Part shown: piece after piece, positions 1-9,079 of the stretch
How the letters are laid out: every line of letters starts with the position of its first letter
How positions within the stretch are numbered: position 1 is the stretch's first letter
NCBI GenBank assembly: GCA_003116975.1
Contig: BGKB01000123.1
Coordinates: forward strand, 1 to 64,000
Source of the DNA: Aurantiochytrium sp. KH105
Taxonomy: Eukaryota; Sar; Bigyra; Thraustochytrida; Thraustochytriidae
Reading direction: 5' to 3'
DNA: 64,000 nucleotides
Program-made: the position numbers and the translations under genes
The notes under the pieces: generated by a model
The model's database searches: none
The model's input: the letters and a program-made list of their open reading frames with translations, nothing else
What the model was told of the DNA's origin: nothing

Positions 1-17
1 ACGCGATAACTTTTCGT

Positions 18-123
18 CTACGAAGTTTCGTGGCTCGAGAAGACCAGATTCGCGCTCTCCAGGCCGAGCCGAAGCCAGGCATCCTCGCCGCGGTCTGCGA
101 AACGCAAGTGCGGATTTTCGGGT
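18..123 (-). CDS. possible terminal exon of a gene truncated by the repeat region
   Basis: On the minus strand a frame reads about 34 residues of ordinary, charged protein text (PENPHLRFADRGEDAWLRL and onward, ending FSSHETS) before a TAG at 20-18. Just upstream, at about 124-135, is a run that could be a 3' splice site (ATTTGACAG), and the frame stays open to about 176 without an ATG. It therefore looks like the last exon of a spliced gene, or the tail of a broken one, rather than a complete gene. No matching upstream exon could be found in the next kilobase, which is repeat sequence. I recognise no family. Confidence 0.3.
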
Positions 124-129
124 CTGTCA

Positions 130-730
130 AATCTCCGTATATTTTTGCTCCTGCTCTTATAAAAAGACGGTCTTAATTAAAATTAAAAAAATTGTGTGGG
201 GTGGCGCATAGGCCTACCTCACAGCAAACACAGTAAAAACAGCAAATCAAGAGCGCAGAGAATAGGCCTCGTGTGGTACATTCATACCACAGCGGCGTCA
301 AAGTGCAGCAGCAGCTGCAGCTGATTGCTCACGGCGTACTTAGGGTTGCACCTAGTCGGTCTACCTCATCACCATTATGAGGGTTGCTCAGTCAGAGACA
401 TGAGTAAGTCCACCACATACAAACAATAATAGAGTAGCCATTCGGGGCTCTATGGGCTTGTATGGATCCGAACTTTACCGCTTGCCCGCTCGCTCCAGAC
501 TCTCTAACAATCGACGCAACTCGCAATGGAGATTGGCGCCGACACTCTGAGCCCAGCCATCCCTGTTCGCGGGATTCTCGCATCTCCTTTGGAGTGTTTG
601 AGGTATGCTTCCCTAATAGCCTCTGGGTGAGGGTTTGACTTTTTGCAAGATGGTGCGAGTTATCGAATATCAAAGATACAGGGGGGACTCACAGAAGTGC
701 TATGAGGTGGCCCGACTAAGTGCACCCCTC
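130..730. other. AT-rich spacer without a convincing gene
   Basis: This stretch begins with an AT-rich patch (TATAAAAA near 156-163, then TTAATTAAAATTAAAAAAATT) that resembles a promoter, but no start codon with a sustained frame follows it. At about 280-345 there is one isolated copy of the Gln-coding CAGCAG motif that is repeated further right. Short frames on both strands (for example minus 392-673) show no recognisable protein features. Confidence 0.4.
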
Positions 731-1390
731 AGTACGTATAACAGCAGCAACAACAGAACTCGGACTTATCTGCTTTGCGACAACAACTTTTAGGACTTCG
801 AGCAAAGCATGTGGGGCGTCCTACCACTATAGCAACAACAGCAAACTTGCAAGCCTTGCAAAGAACTCCCTTTACCAATCGCCACACCAATTACCGAAAC
901 GGAAGTGCGGGGAGATCGACTTGATACAAATATAAATACAGAATTGGCCCTCACAAATTCAGAATCAAGTATATACACTGTTGATCAAAACAGTGCGGGG
1001 CCGTACATACCTCAGCAGGAACAACAATCCGAAGTAGGCCAACCACAACAAAAACAACTATCCGCGAGCCAGAAGCGAATAGTGTGGAGCGCTCACACCA
1101 CAGCACCATTGATTTTGTAAGGACGGCTACTTGCTGCAGGCGTTCGCACAATAGAGCAACTGCAACAGAAACAGCATGAAGACCTGCCTGGAAAGCAGGC
1201 AAGGGAGCCCGCCTAAACCACAGCAGCAACAACAGAATGAACATGAAAGTGCATTTACAGTAAGACTTCAAGCGAAGCGTTTGGCATGGGTCGACATACC
1301 ACAGCAATCACAACTGCTCGAATGCAGCACTCTTAGCAAATGAATAAATGTGCGGGATGAGCCTTCCGAGTGTGGCGATGACGCGCCCTT
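730..1390 (+). repeat. degenerate ~87 bp tandem repeat with Gln-rich coding text
   Basis: CAGCAGCAACAACAG-like starts recur at about 743, 830, 1013, 1100, 1221 and 1303. The gaps are 87, 183 (about two units), 87, 121 and 82 bp. Each unit reads on the plus strand as a Gln run, then a linker, then a basic/hydrophobic segment (for example QQQQQNSDLSALRQQLLGLR, and QQQQQNEHESAFTVRLQAKR in another unit). A period near 87 bp equals 29 codons, so the array probably began as a coding repeat. The copies now lie in different frames with stops between them, so the present array is eroded or is split by introns that I cannot place. It precedes the TIR frame on the same strand. Confidence 0.5.
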
Positions 1391-2020
1391 TGTAGCGAAT
1401 TGATAAAACCTTTGTGCACCAGCGGGCGAAACCCGGTCTTCACGTCAAAATACCTTGCTGGTGCGAAGGCCTCAATGAGTTCAGGCGTGATCAATGCAAG
1501 AGTTGATGATGTAGGTTCAAGCATAGATACTGTTGAGCTTGCTCTGGTTCTTGCGTTCATTGCGGTAAAAGACAAATACCTGGATGGCTGCGCTTACTGG
1601 TGCGATTCGACCAAGTCCTATGCTCCCTTAAGCGCGCTTGCTTGATACGACCTCGCGCAAATAGCGGGGACAAAGTCAGCGCGACGCAGGGTGAGGTCAT
1701 GGACGGTAACGACAGCGAGCATGGGCAGCTCACAGACGACGAAGATGCTTATAGAGACCGCCTCGACAGGACCCAACAATAACAGCCGACGAGACGCAGC
1801 TTTTCTCTGCGTCGAGATCTGCACCTGCTCTTTCTGCGAGAGACGACTTTCAGCCTCCCAGATCCCTTCAAGCACGCCAAGTTTCCGCCTTTGCTTCCAC
1901 ACCTGAAAGGTCCGCGTCATAAGTGCAAGCCACAGCCTCTACTGCCGCCAAATCTGTTCAATGTACTCCCAAGTCTCCTTCTTCTACAAGTCATAGACCG
2001 GCTCCGCCGGCTACGAATAG
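1390..2020. other. ambiguous coding-like flank upstream of the TIR frame
   Basis: Both strands hold short frames with protein-like composition. On the plus strand an acidic stretch (near 1690-1780, MDGNDSEHGQLTDDEDAYRD) is followed in another frame by a Ser/Pro/Ala-rich stretch (near 1782-1920 and 1923-2069), ending next to the TIR frame. No GT-AG pair joins them cleanly. They may be upstream exons or the eroded N-terminus of the TIR protein. A competing minus-strand frame (1618-1920, ATG start) cannot be excluded. Confidence 0.3.
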
Positions 2021-2974
2021 TACCATGGGGAAAATCGCAATTCAGGTCGCGGGTGCTTTAGCCCCACAGGGTATCAGGGTGTGGCGACCGTGGGTGAGAA
2101 AATTTTCGCGGACGTGGCGAGAGTTGATTTCAATGGCATGGAGTGCCTCATGGAGGTCTCACAACGACGCATCACGTTTCGCTTCGGCAATGCTAGACGG
2201 GATCGCCCCCTCGCATCGCTTCTCGCATTGTTGAGCAAGGAGCTGAAGGAAATCGACGAAACGTTCATGAGGGCCAAGTTAGGACCAAAGTTATATGTCA
2301 GCTCCGACGGAACCGACAACAAAAAGTTTTGTGCTCTTGCGGAATCCCTCGCAAACCCTCTGGAGGGCAACACGATTCGAACGCTATCGTCACGTCAACC
2401 ACTTGAAGATTTTGCATCGTTTGTGAATGGGACCTCTCAGGCTCAAATGCTCGAAGAGTCTCAAGCTCGTGGGAACTCAGAGTCAGTTGCGAGCGCTGAA
2501 TACCAGTTTGATGCTTTCCTTTCTCACGCGTGGGGCCCCGCAAATATATCACATGGCAAGGTAAAGGCGGTCGAACGAAAGCTGGCGGGACTTGGCATTC
2601 GGTGTTGGATTGATGCAAATGACATTGGACCAGAAATTTATCGGTCCATAACGGATGGCATCGACAAGTCGCGGACCACCGTCATCTTCGTGACGCGCGA
2701 ATACATGGAAAAGGTGAACGGGGAGCTTTCGATGGATGACTATTGTCGCATGGAGATTCACTACGCGATGAACCGTCAAAAACCTGTGCGTGTGATCCCA
2801 TGCGTGCTTGACAAGGACATGGCAGACTCAAGCAAGTGGGAGGGGCCATTTCTTCTTCGTTGGTGTGGAGAACCACTTTTCGTCCCAATGCATAGCGAGG
2901 TCGAACCTACCGATGCGGAGATTGCCGAACTTGCACGGAGGATTCGAGAAACGATTGCCCAACACCAGCAATGA
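2021..2974 (+). CDS. TIR-domain protein, 5' end unresolved
   Basis: The frame is open from 2021 to a TGA at 2972-2974. The first in-frame candidate inside it is GTG at 2081; the first ATG is at about 2138. An acceptor-like CCCCACAG at 2062-2069 suggests the segment may be a downstream exon. The C-terminal ~155 residues are a TIR domain: the opening FDAFLSHAWG, then LAGLGIRCWIDANDI (box-2-like), a helix with ITDGIDKSRTTVIFVTREYM, and a WEGPFLLRWC segment. The preceding ~115 residues are a small mixed alpha/beta region of unknown kind. TIR domains act as self-association modules in immune or stress signalling, and some are NAD-cleaving enzymes; which applies here cannot be told. Upstream Gln-rich and Ser-rich text on the same strand may be its eroded or spliced N-terminus. 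Confidence 0.75.
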   Translation, partial: YHGENRNSGRGCFSPTGYQGVATVGEKIFADVARVDFNGMECLMEVSQRRITFRFGNARRDRPLASLLALLSKELKEIDETFMRAKLGPKLYVSSDGTDNKKFCALAESLANPLEGNTIRTLSSRQPLEDFASFVNGTSQAQMLEESQARGNSESVASAEYQFDAFLSHAWGPANISHGKVKAVERKLAGLGIRCWIDANDIGPEIYRSITDGIDKSRTTVIFVTREYMEKVNGELSMDDYCRMEIHYAMNRQKPVRVIPCVLDKDMADSSKWEGPFLLRWCGEPLFVPMHSEVEPTDAEIAELARRIRETIAQHQQ

Positions 2975-3418
2975 GATAAATAAGATTAAATTTAAGGAAG
3001 ATAGCGAGAGCGTGGGCACCAGGGACCATGAGTATGTGAAATCGACCAGCGATAAACTTTACGGCACTGGCTTGATGTTAGAAATTCGCATCTCTATCTT
3101 GGCCGTAAGGAGAAATATCCTCACGTTTTTGTTGTTTATCTTGTCTCGGAAAGCTTCATTGCCTTCGCTACGTGGCCATCCATACCACGAATAAATCAGA
3201 GTAAAAAATTGCACAACAAAAGGGTAAAATTCATGCACATTTAGCGAGCGAAAGACGAGATATGGGCAGGAAAAGGACATTAAAAATGACCAAGCCTGCG
3301 CTCGATTGCAATTCTACCAAGAAAAAAAGAAAGAAGTAAAGCAGGACCATTGTCGCCTCAGCACACACAAAAACAAGAGACACACAGATATGGGGTAAAA
3401 AGGCCCTTCTATGTCACT
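2975..3418. other. convergent 3' spacer
   Basis: AT-richer intergenic DNA between the 3' ends of the TIR frame and the myosin gene. Short frames are present on both strands but nothing with recognisable features. Confidence 0.5.
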
Positions 3419-6400
3419 TTACGCGCGCGCAGGCATGACCGAGTACCGCGAGCGGTCCTTGTTCGACTCAAAGGCGTTGATGGCCGAGGACATGCTGCTC
3501 GGCGCACTTGGGGCATCAGAACCGTACTTGGTGGTGTGGAAGGCAGAGACAAACTTTTGCGAGTTCTCCGACTTGCGCGTCTGTGCAAGAACAAAAAGCT
3601 CAAAGTCCTCGGAAGGAACGAACCTGGACAGACAGATGCCCAAAAGGCCATAGAGGCGCTGCTCGGATTCTGGGTTCGGGTTCGCCTGAAGCTGCTTGAT
3701 GATCTGCGCGTAGATCTCATCACGCATCTCGGGCATGTCAATGCCAATCTGCACAACCATGGAGCCAGCACCATCCGGGTCCTTGTTCTTCTTGTCGTTG
3801 GCAAAGCTGAGAATGAGGCCAAAGATTTCCTTGGCCTTCTTGATCATCAATTTGTCATCCATGACGGTGAGCGAGCTGACAATGCCAGACTTTTGCCAGA
3901 CAAGCATGGTCTCGGCAGCCTTGGCCTTGCCAAACATCTTCTTCGAAGCGTACTCCATGGGGTCGCGGAGGTCGCCAAACTGGTCAAGCTCGTACTTGCT
4001 GAGGTTATCGTCAAGATGCTTCTCCTGGAGCTTGATGGACATGTAGACGACTTGCTGACGCGCCAAGTCAAAGAGCTCGATCTGGCGATCCGTTCGCGGA
4101 ATATCGAGCAGCTTGGCGGCACGGGCCACGGCGTCCGAAAGCTCCTTGAACTGCCTCTCCGAAGGCTTTTCGACTTCGGTAAGACGCTCAAAAATGCTCT
4201 CGAGGTCCTTCCACTTTTGCAAATCTTCGCGGTGCGCAACGGCCTCGGGAAGGTTAACGGGCTTGGCAGAAAAGACACGGGCAAGCGGACCAATGGTGGG
4301 CTCCACGGCCTTGATGGCATCGTCGAGGGCGTCAATGTCGTTGCGAAGGTCGAGGGCCTCCTGAAGCACGTGCGTGGCTTCTTCAAGACGGCGATGGAAC
4401 TCGCGCGCAATGCCGCCGCGAATGACACTCTGGCAAATGGGCACGATGGACTCGAGTGCGAGGTTGCGCAAGAGGGTCAAAAGCTTGTGCACGGGCGCCT
4501 TGTAGAGCACAAGAGTGCGGCCGAACTGCACGTCCTCAAAGGTGTGCGGGCTGGAGGCGATGATCTCTTCGCAGACGGCACGGTCGTCGCGGCCGCGGTA
4601 CACGTGGCCCTGGTTGATGCAGGAGTAGCGGCAGCGGAATTGACGAAAGCTAAGACGGAAGGGGTAGCCCTGCTTGCGAATGGCCACAGCCTCAAAGACG
4701 CCAGAATAACGGAGCTGCTCGACGACGAGAGGGGTCTCGAAGCGATCCGGGCGCTGATCGTTGTTGGGCTTGACACAGCGAATGTAGCGGCTCTCAGTCT
4801 CGTACAGAACGTCCATGAGCTCGTTGAGCTGCTTGCGGAACTTGTAGCTGACACTCTTGATCTGCTGGCGGCCAAGGTTCGGGAAGAGACCGGCGAGACG
4901 AGGCTCCGAGGAGGCCTGGCAGCACGCGTACATGTCAGCGTAGAGAGTGTCAATGTTCTTTTGCATCATGAGCTCCGCATCGTACTTGACGACACCAGCG
5001 TAGTGCACGACCTCAAAGGAGAGATCCTTGTTGAGGCGACGGTGCGGGTCAACCTGGAATTTGGGGTTGCGCTGGTGCTGAGACTCCATCTTGTTCATGA
5101 GCTTCTCGTTCGAGCCCTCGGGCACGAGGGTCTCCTCGTCGAGCATGAGGAGGATGCCCACGGGCTTTTGCTCAATGAGATCGAGAACGACCTGGTTATC
5201 AATGAACTCAATGTGCTTGAACGTAATGCCCTCCGCGGCGTAGAGAGACTCCTCCTCCTTGAAGGTGGTGCGGTTGAAGAACTGTTGCAGCTTTTCGTTG
5301 CAGTAGTTGATGCAGAGCTGCTCGAACGAGTTGTTTTCAAAGATCTCGAAACCGAAGATATCGAGGATGCCGATAAACTTGCCAGCGCGGCCCTCGAGGC
5401 TCTCGTTGATGCGAGACACGAGGTAGTCAAAGAGGCGCGAGTAGATACCCTTGGCCAGCGAGTCGCAAGAGTCGCGCGCCGTGGTCGGGTCGAGAGGAAT
5501 GACGCTCTTCTCCCCGCGCACCGAAATGGAGCGGAAGGTGAGGACATGGTCAAGCTCCTCGGGGTCGACGCCAAGAAGATCGGCAGCGCGTTTGACGGGG
5601 CCAGAGTTCTTGATGGCGCTGCCCTGGACGGAGCCGGCCTGCGTCTTGGGCGAGAACTCGACGTTACCGAGAAGAAGGACAGCCACGGTGGTGGCCATGA
5701 TCCACTCCTGCTCCTCCTGGCCGAACTCGAGCTCTTCAAAGGCAGCGAGAACCTCCTGAAGGTCGCCCTCGTCGTCGACGTCGTTCGCCTTGATGACGCC
5801 AGACTTGTTCAAGTACTGGTACGCGGATGCATCTTCCAGGTCGAAGCGGCTGCAAATATCGCGATCGCCCGTCATCTGGTAAAAGATGTGAAAGTTGCGC
5901 TCGCCACGCTGCTGGTAGACGACGCGCGAACGCTCGAGCAGGTAGTTTTGAATGCTCGCGCCGCAAATGCCGCCAGTGGCGCCATCAAAGTAGACCTCGA
6001 TCCATTTGCCGAAGCGCGAAGAGTTGTTGTTGCGGATGGTCTTGGCGTTACCAAAGGCTTCGAGCACGGGGTTGGCGCTGAGAATCTTGCCTTCGACGTG
6101 GGACTCGGAGCCGGCAACATCTGCGAGCCAGCTGAGGCAGTGCTTGGTGGCGACGGTCTTGCCTGCGCCGGATTCACCGCTGATGAGAATACTCTGGTTC
6201 TGCGCGTCGCGCAGGAGTGCGTTGTAGCTGTTGGCGGCGATGCCAAAAACATGAGGCGGGAGCTTCTTGTTGGGCGGAGGGCGCTCGTAGTCCCTGACCT
6301 GGTTCGGCGTGTAGAGGCCCTTGATGTCCTTGTAAGGGTTGACGGCGACAAGCACGCTATGAGCGGCGCCGACCCAGGTGTAGATCTGGCTCTTGTTCTC

Positions 6401-6829
6401 GTACAGTTCACGCAGGGTGTACGAGATGATGCCCTCGTTGACGCCGTCTGCGGCCACGAGGTCGTCCTCGAGGTGCTTGAGCACGGAGCGGTGCAGGGGC
6501 CAGAGAGGCACCTTTTGCTCGCGGCCGTTCGTCTCGGGGCCGTTCATGACGCGGCTCTTGGGGATCTTGATGTTCTTGCCGGCCTCGGTGACCATGTGCA
6601 CGGTCCCTGCGGCGTCCTCGTTGACGGTGCGCGCGGGCTGCCAGAGCAGGGTCGGGTGCGGTACCCAGGCCCAGTCGCCCTTGTTGGCCTCGATTTCATC
6701 GCGGGTCAGGAGCGCCTCGGGTTTCTCCCAGGTGATCTCGTTCGACGCCTCGCGGTAGTAGTACTCCTCGCCCTCCAGCGTCACCTTGGTCACCCACCCG
6801 TCCGCCGACTTCTTTCCGCCGCGACCCAT
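3419..6829 (-). CDS. WW-domain myosin heavy chain with MyTH4 tail
   Basis: A single 1136-residue frame with a clear ATG at 6829-6827. Residues ~9-38 form a WW domain (W12, W34, with the central YYY). The motor domain spans ~115-800, with the P-loop GESGAGKT at 218-225, a switch-I NNNSSRFGKW near 265-275, switch-II LDIFGFE near 485, and the actin-contact ETESRYIRCVKPN near 680. A short IQ-like neck (QSVIRGGIAREFHRRLE) follows near 800, then ~100 helical residues. Residues ~930-1090 form a MyTH4 domain. No FERM domain follows, although MyTH4 is usually paired with one. The key nucleotide-binding motifs are intact, so an active actin motor is likely; MyTH4 domains commonly bind microtubules or membrane partners. 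The class cannot be fixed from sequence alone. Confidence 0.95.
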   Translation of the reverse strand: MGRGGKKSADGWVTKVTLEGEEYYYREASNEITWEKPEALLTRDEIEANKGDWAWVPHPTLLWQPARTVNEDAAGTVHMVTEAGKNIKIPKSRVMNGPETNGREQKVPLWPLHRSVLKHLEDDLVAADGVNEGIISYTLRELYENKSQIYTWVGAAHSVLVAVNPYKDIKGLYTPNQVRDYERPPPNKKLPPHVFGIAANSYNALLRDAQNQSILISGESGAGKTVATKHCLSWLADVAGSESHVEGKILSANPVLEAFGNAKTIRNNNSSRFGKWIEVYFDGATGGICGASIQNYLLERSRVVYQQRGERNFHIFYQMTGDRDICSRFDLEDASAYQYLNKSGVIKANDVDDEGDLQEVLAAFEELEFGQEEQEWIMATTVAVLLLGNVEFSPKTQAGSVQGSAIKNSGPVKRAADLLGVDPEELDHVLTFRSISVRGEKSVIPLDPTTARDSCDSLAKGIYSRLFDYLVSRINESLEGRAGKFIGILDIFGFEIFENNSFEQLCINYCNEKLQQFFNRTTFKEEESLYAAEGITFKHIEFIDNQVVLDLIEQKPVGILLMLDEETLVPEGSNEKLMNKMESQHQRNPKFQVDPHRRLNKDLSFEVVHYAGVVKYDAELMMQKNIDTLYADMYACCQASSEPRLAGLFPNLGRQQIKSVSYKFRKQLNELMDVLYETESRYIRCVKPNNDQRPDRFETPLVVEQLRYSGVFEAVAIRKQGYPFRLSFRQFRCRYSCINQGHVYRGRDDRAVCEEIIASSPHTFEDVQFGRTLVLYKAPVHKLLTLLRNLALESIVPICQSVIRGGIAREFHRRLEEATHVLQEALDLRNDIDALDDAIKAVEPTIGPLARVFSAKPVNLPEAVAHREDLQKWKDLESIFERLTEVEKPSERQFKELSDAVARAAKLLDIPRTDRQIELFDLARQQVVYMSIKLQEKHLDDNLSKYELDQFGDLRDPMEYASKKMFGKAKAAETMLVWQKSGIVSSLTVMDDKLMIKKAKEIFGLILSFANDKKNKDPDGAGSMVVQIGIDMPEMRDEIYAQIIKQLQANPNPESEQRLYGLLGICLSRFVPSEDFELFVLAQTRKSENSQKFVSAFHTTKYGSDAPSAPSSMSSAINAFESNKDRSRYSVMPARA

Positions 6830-9079
6830 CTTGTCCCTCGCTCGCTGTCTGTCTGTCTGTCTGTCAGCAGTCCTCGTGCAGGCTCGCAGCGCGTGCCGTC
6901 CTCGTCCACTTTTTCAAAACAGCGATCGATCGATCTGCCGGGCCTCGGCTCGCTCCGCGCGCGCGAGCTCGCCGCCGCGCCGCGCGCCGCCTCGGCTGCG
7001 CCTTGCCTCCGCCGCGCGTCGCGTCCGCTGCGCTCTCCGCGTCGCTCGCGTCGTCCGCGCCGAGACGGACGATCGGCGCTGGCTCGTCCGCGGCTGGATT
7101 CTCCTTTCCTGGTTTGCTTTCTCTCGCGCGCGCCCTTGCACCGAGCCCCCTTTCCAATTCAAAAATTCAAACACTCCAGTTCAAACGCAAGTTCAATTTC
7201 CCAAGTGCAAATTCAAATTCAAATTCTGATGATTCTCCAGCTGGCAGTGCAAGCAAGTGCAAGTTCGAATGCAAATAAATGCAAATGCAAATCCGGCCTC
7301 CCCCTCCCTCCCTCTCTGCCCCACTGTTGGCCGCCAGTCGGAGCACTGGGCTCCAAAGTGGAGAATACGCTTTTACCCCGGTTTGTTTGAGTTGCGAAGG
7401 GGAGGAAGGAGGGAAGGGGTAAAAAGGGAAGAAAGAAGGCCGAGCGAGTTGGAGAGCCGAGCCGAGCTCGTGCGGCGCTGATCGCGGACGGAGAGCAAGT
7501 TGGCTTGCGGCCGGAGGTGGCTGGCCGGCCAGCCGGCTGGCTGGCTGCGGCCTGCGGCTTCGACCCGCTTGCTTCACGCTTGCCGCTTGTCTGGACGAAG
7601 GGTTGCTTGCAGTGATCGAGGAGATGCAGCTGAAGCAATCCGGGTGGATGAAGACGATCGATCGGTCGATGGATTCTTTTTCATTTTTTCATTTTCGTTT
7701 TCTTTTTCTTTTTCTTTTTGTGTTTTCTGCCCGCCCTCTATACTCCACTTGCAAACACGCAACATCGACTGTATACCCCACCATTCTGCACTTGCGCGCC
7801 GTTCTCCCGCACCGCCTTTTCCTTTTACCTACCTCCGCTCCGACGGTCCTAGCCGCGCCCTAGGCCCTCCTACCCCGCCTCGAACCGGAAGCCGCCGTGT
7901 GCACGCGCGCGGCGGCGCGCATCTACAAATCCACACTGCGCCGCTCCTTCGCCCGTAGCCGTCCCGGCGTCCCTCGCTCGCAGTTCCTGATGACCGCGGC
8001 ACGTGCACGCGCGCCTCTTTTCCCTCCTTCCCTCCCCGCTCCTTCCTCCCCTCGCCGCCCGGCCTCCCCGAGGCCGACCGGTCCTCCGCGAGGCCCGCCC
8101 GGGGGCTCCCTCGCGCGCCCTCCGCCCCGCCTCCTCTCCTCTCCTCTCCTCCTCCCGCGGCAGCGGCAGGCGCCGACCGCCCGCCCGGGGGCGGCCTTTG
8201 CGCCCGTGCATGTGCGCCATCCGTATCCATCCCTCCATCCCTCCATCCCGTCGCGGCCGCAAGAAAGTCGCTGCCGCGGCCTTCGCTCGCTCGCTCGCTC
8301 CGCTCGGCCGCGCCCGCGCCCTGCTTCACCTCCCCCGCTCGCGGCGGGCCCGCGGGCCGCGGAGATCCGGGCGCGCGCCTCGCCTCGCTTGGACCATCTA
8401 TCTCTCTCTCCTCGGCCACACGCGAGCGATCAATCGAGTCCTCCGCTCGAGCGACCGTCGCTCGCAGCGCGCGCTCACAACTGCTCGCGCTCGACCGCCT
8501 CGGCCGAGACCGAGCCGGCGAGCGGCCTCGAGACCGAGGCCGGCACGAAGAATCTCGGCCAAGGCGAGGCGAGGGTCGTGAGAGGCGGCAGCCGAGATGA
8601 GATGAGATGTGACATCGAGCGGTATCTCGCGCGCGCGCGCGCTCGCTCGCTCGATTCGGGTCGAGGAGGCAGTGCAGGTGGTCCAAGTTGGGAAAAAGAA
8701 CGTACGTATGGATGTATGCACGCTCGCGAGCGTGCGTGCGACCAGGGCGCGCGCCCAGTTTGCGATCGCTGGCCGGCCCGCACAGTGGCAAATGATCGCG
8801 AGCTGGTAGAAATGAAAGTACGAGCAAGGCGTCTCGCGCGACTCGTACGACCGGCATGCAACCTGACATGAAGGCACAGCTGCAGCTGCAGCCAGCTGGC
8901 CATGATGGCTGCAGCCAGCTGCAGCTAGCTAGCTAGCTAGCTCCAGCGACTGCGATGCGATGCGATGCAAGCTGCACAGAGATGAAGGGATGGCAAGCCT
9001 CGAAGTCTCGGTGACGGTATGTGTATTTTAGTGTTCACAACTACTGGTTCTACTACGACTAGGCCTAGGCCTAGGCCTA
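6830..9079. other. 2.2 kb GC-rich spacer, no supported gene
   Basis: Contains the myosin 5' flank (a CTGT run at about 6845-6865), an AATTCAAA/TGCAAAT-rich patch near 7155-7300, a T/C microsatellite near 7676-7727 and a very GC-rich block (7850-8660) in which several frames on both strands stay open simply because stops are rare. An AGCT tract lies at about 8922-8944 and an AGGCCT run at about 9060-9078. None of the open frames shows domains, a leader or a consistent start. Confidence 0.5.

Noticed and set aside
3350-7390. 1346-codon plus-strand frame antisense to the myosin gene
   Set aside because: It mirrors the myosin exactly and has no domains. Strong codon bias of the real gene removes stops from this antisense frame.
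7829-8871. Frames of 320-350 codons on both strands
   Set aside because: They lie in extremely GC-rich, CpG-rich DNA with few stops, overlap each other antisense, and consist of Arg/Ala/Pro/Ser text without domains.
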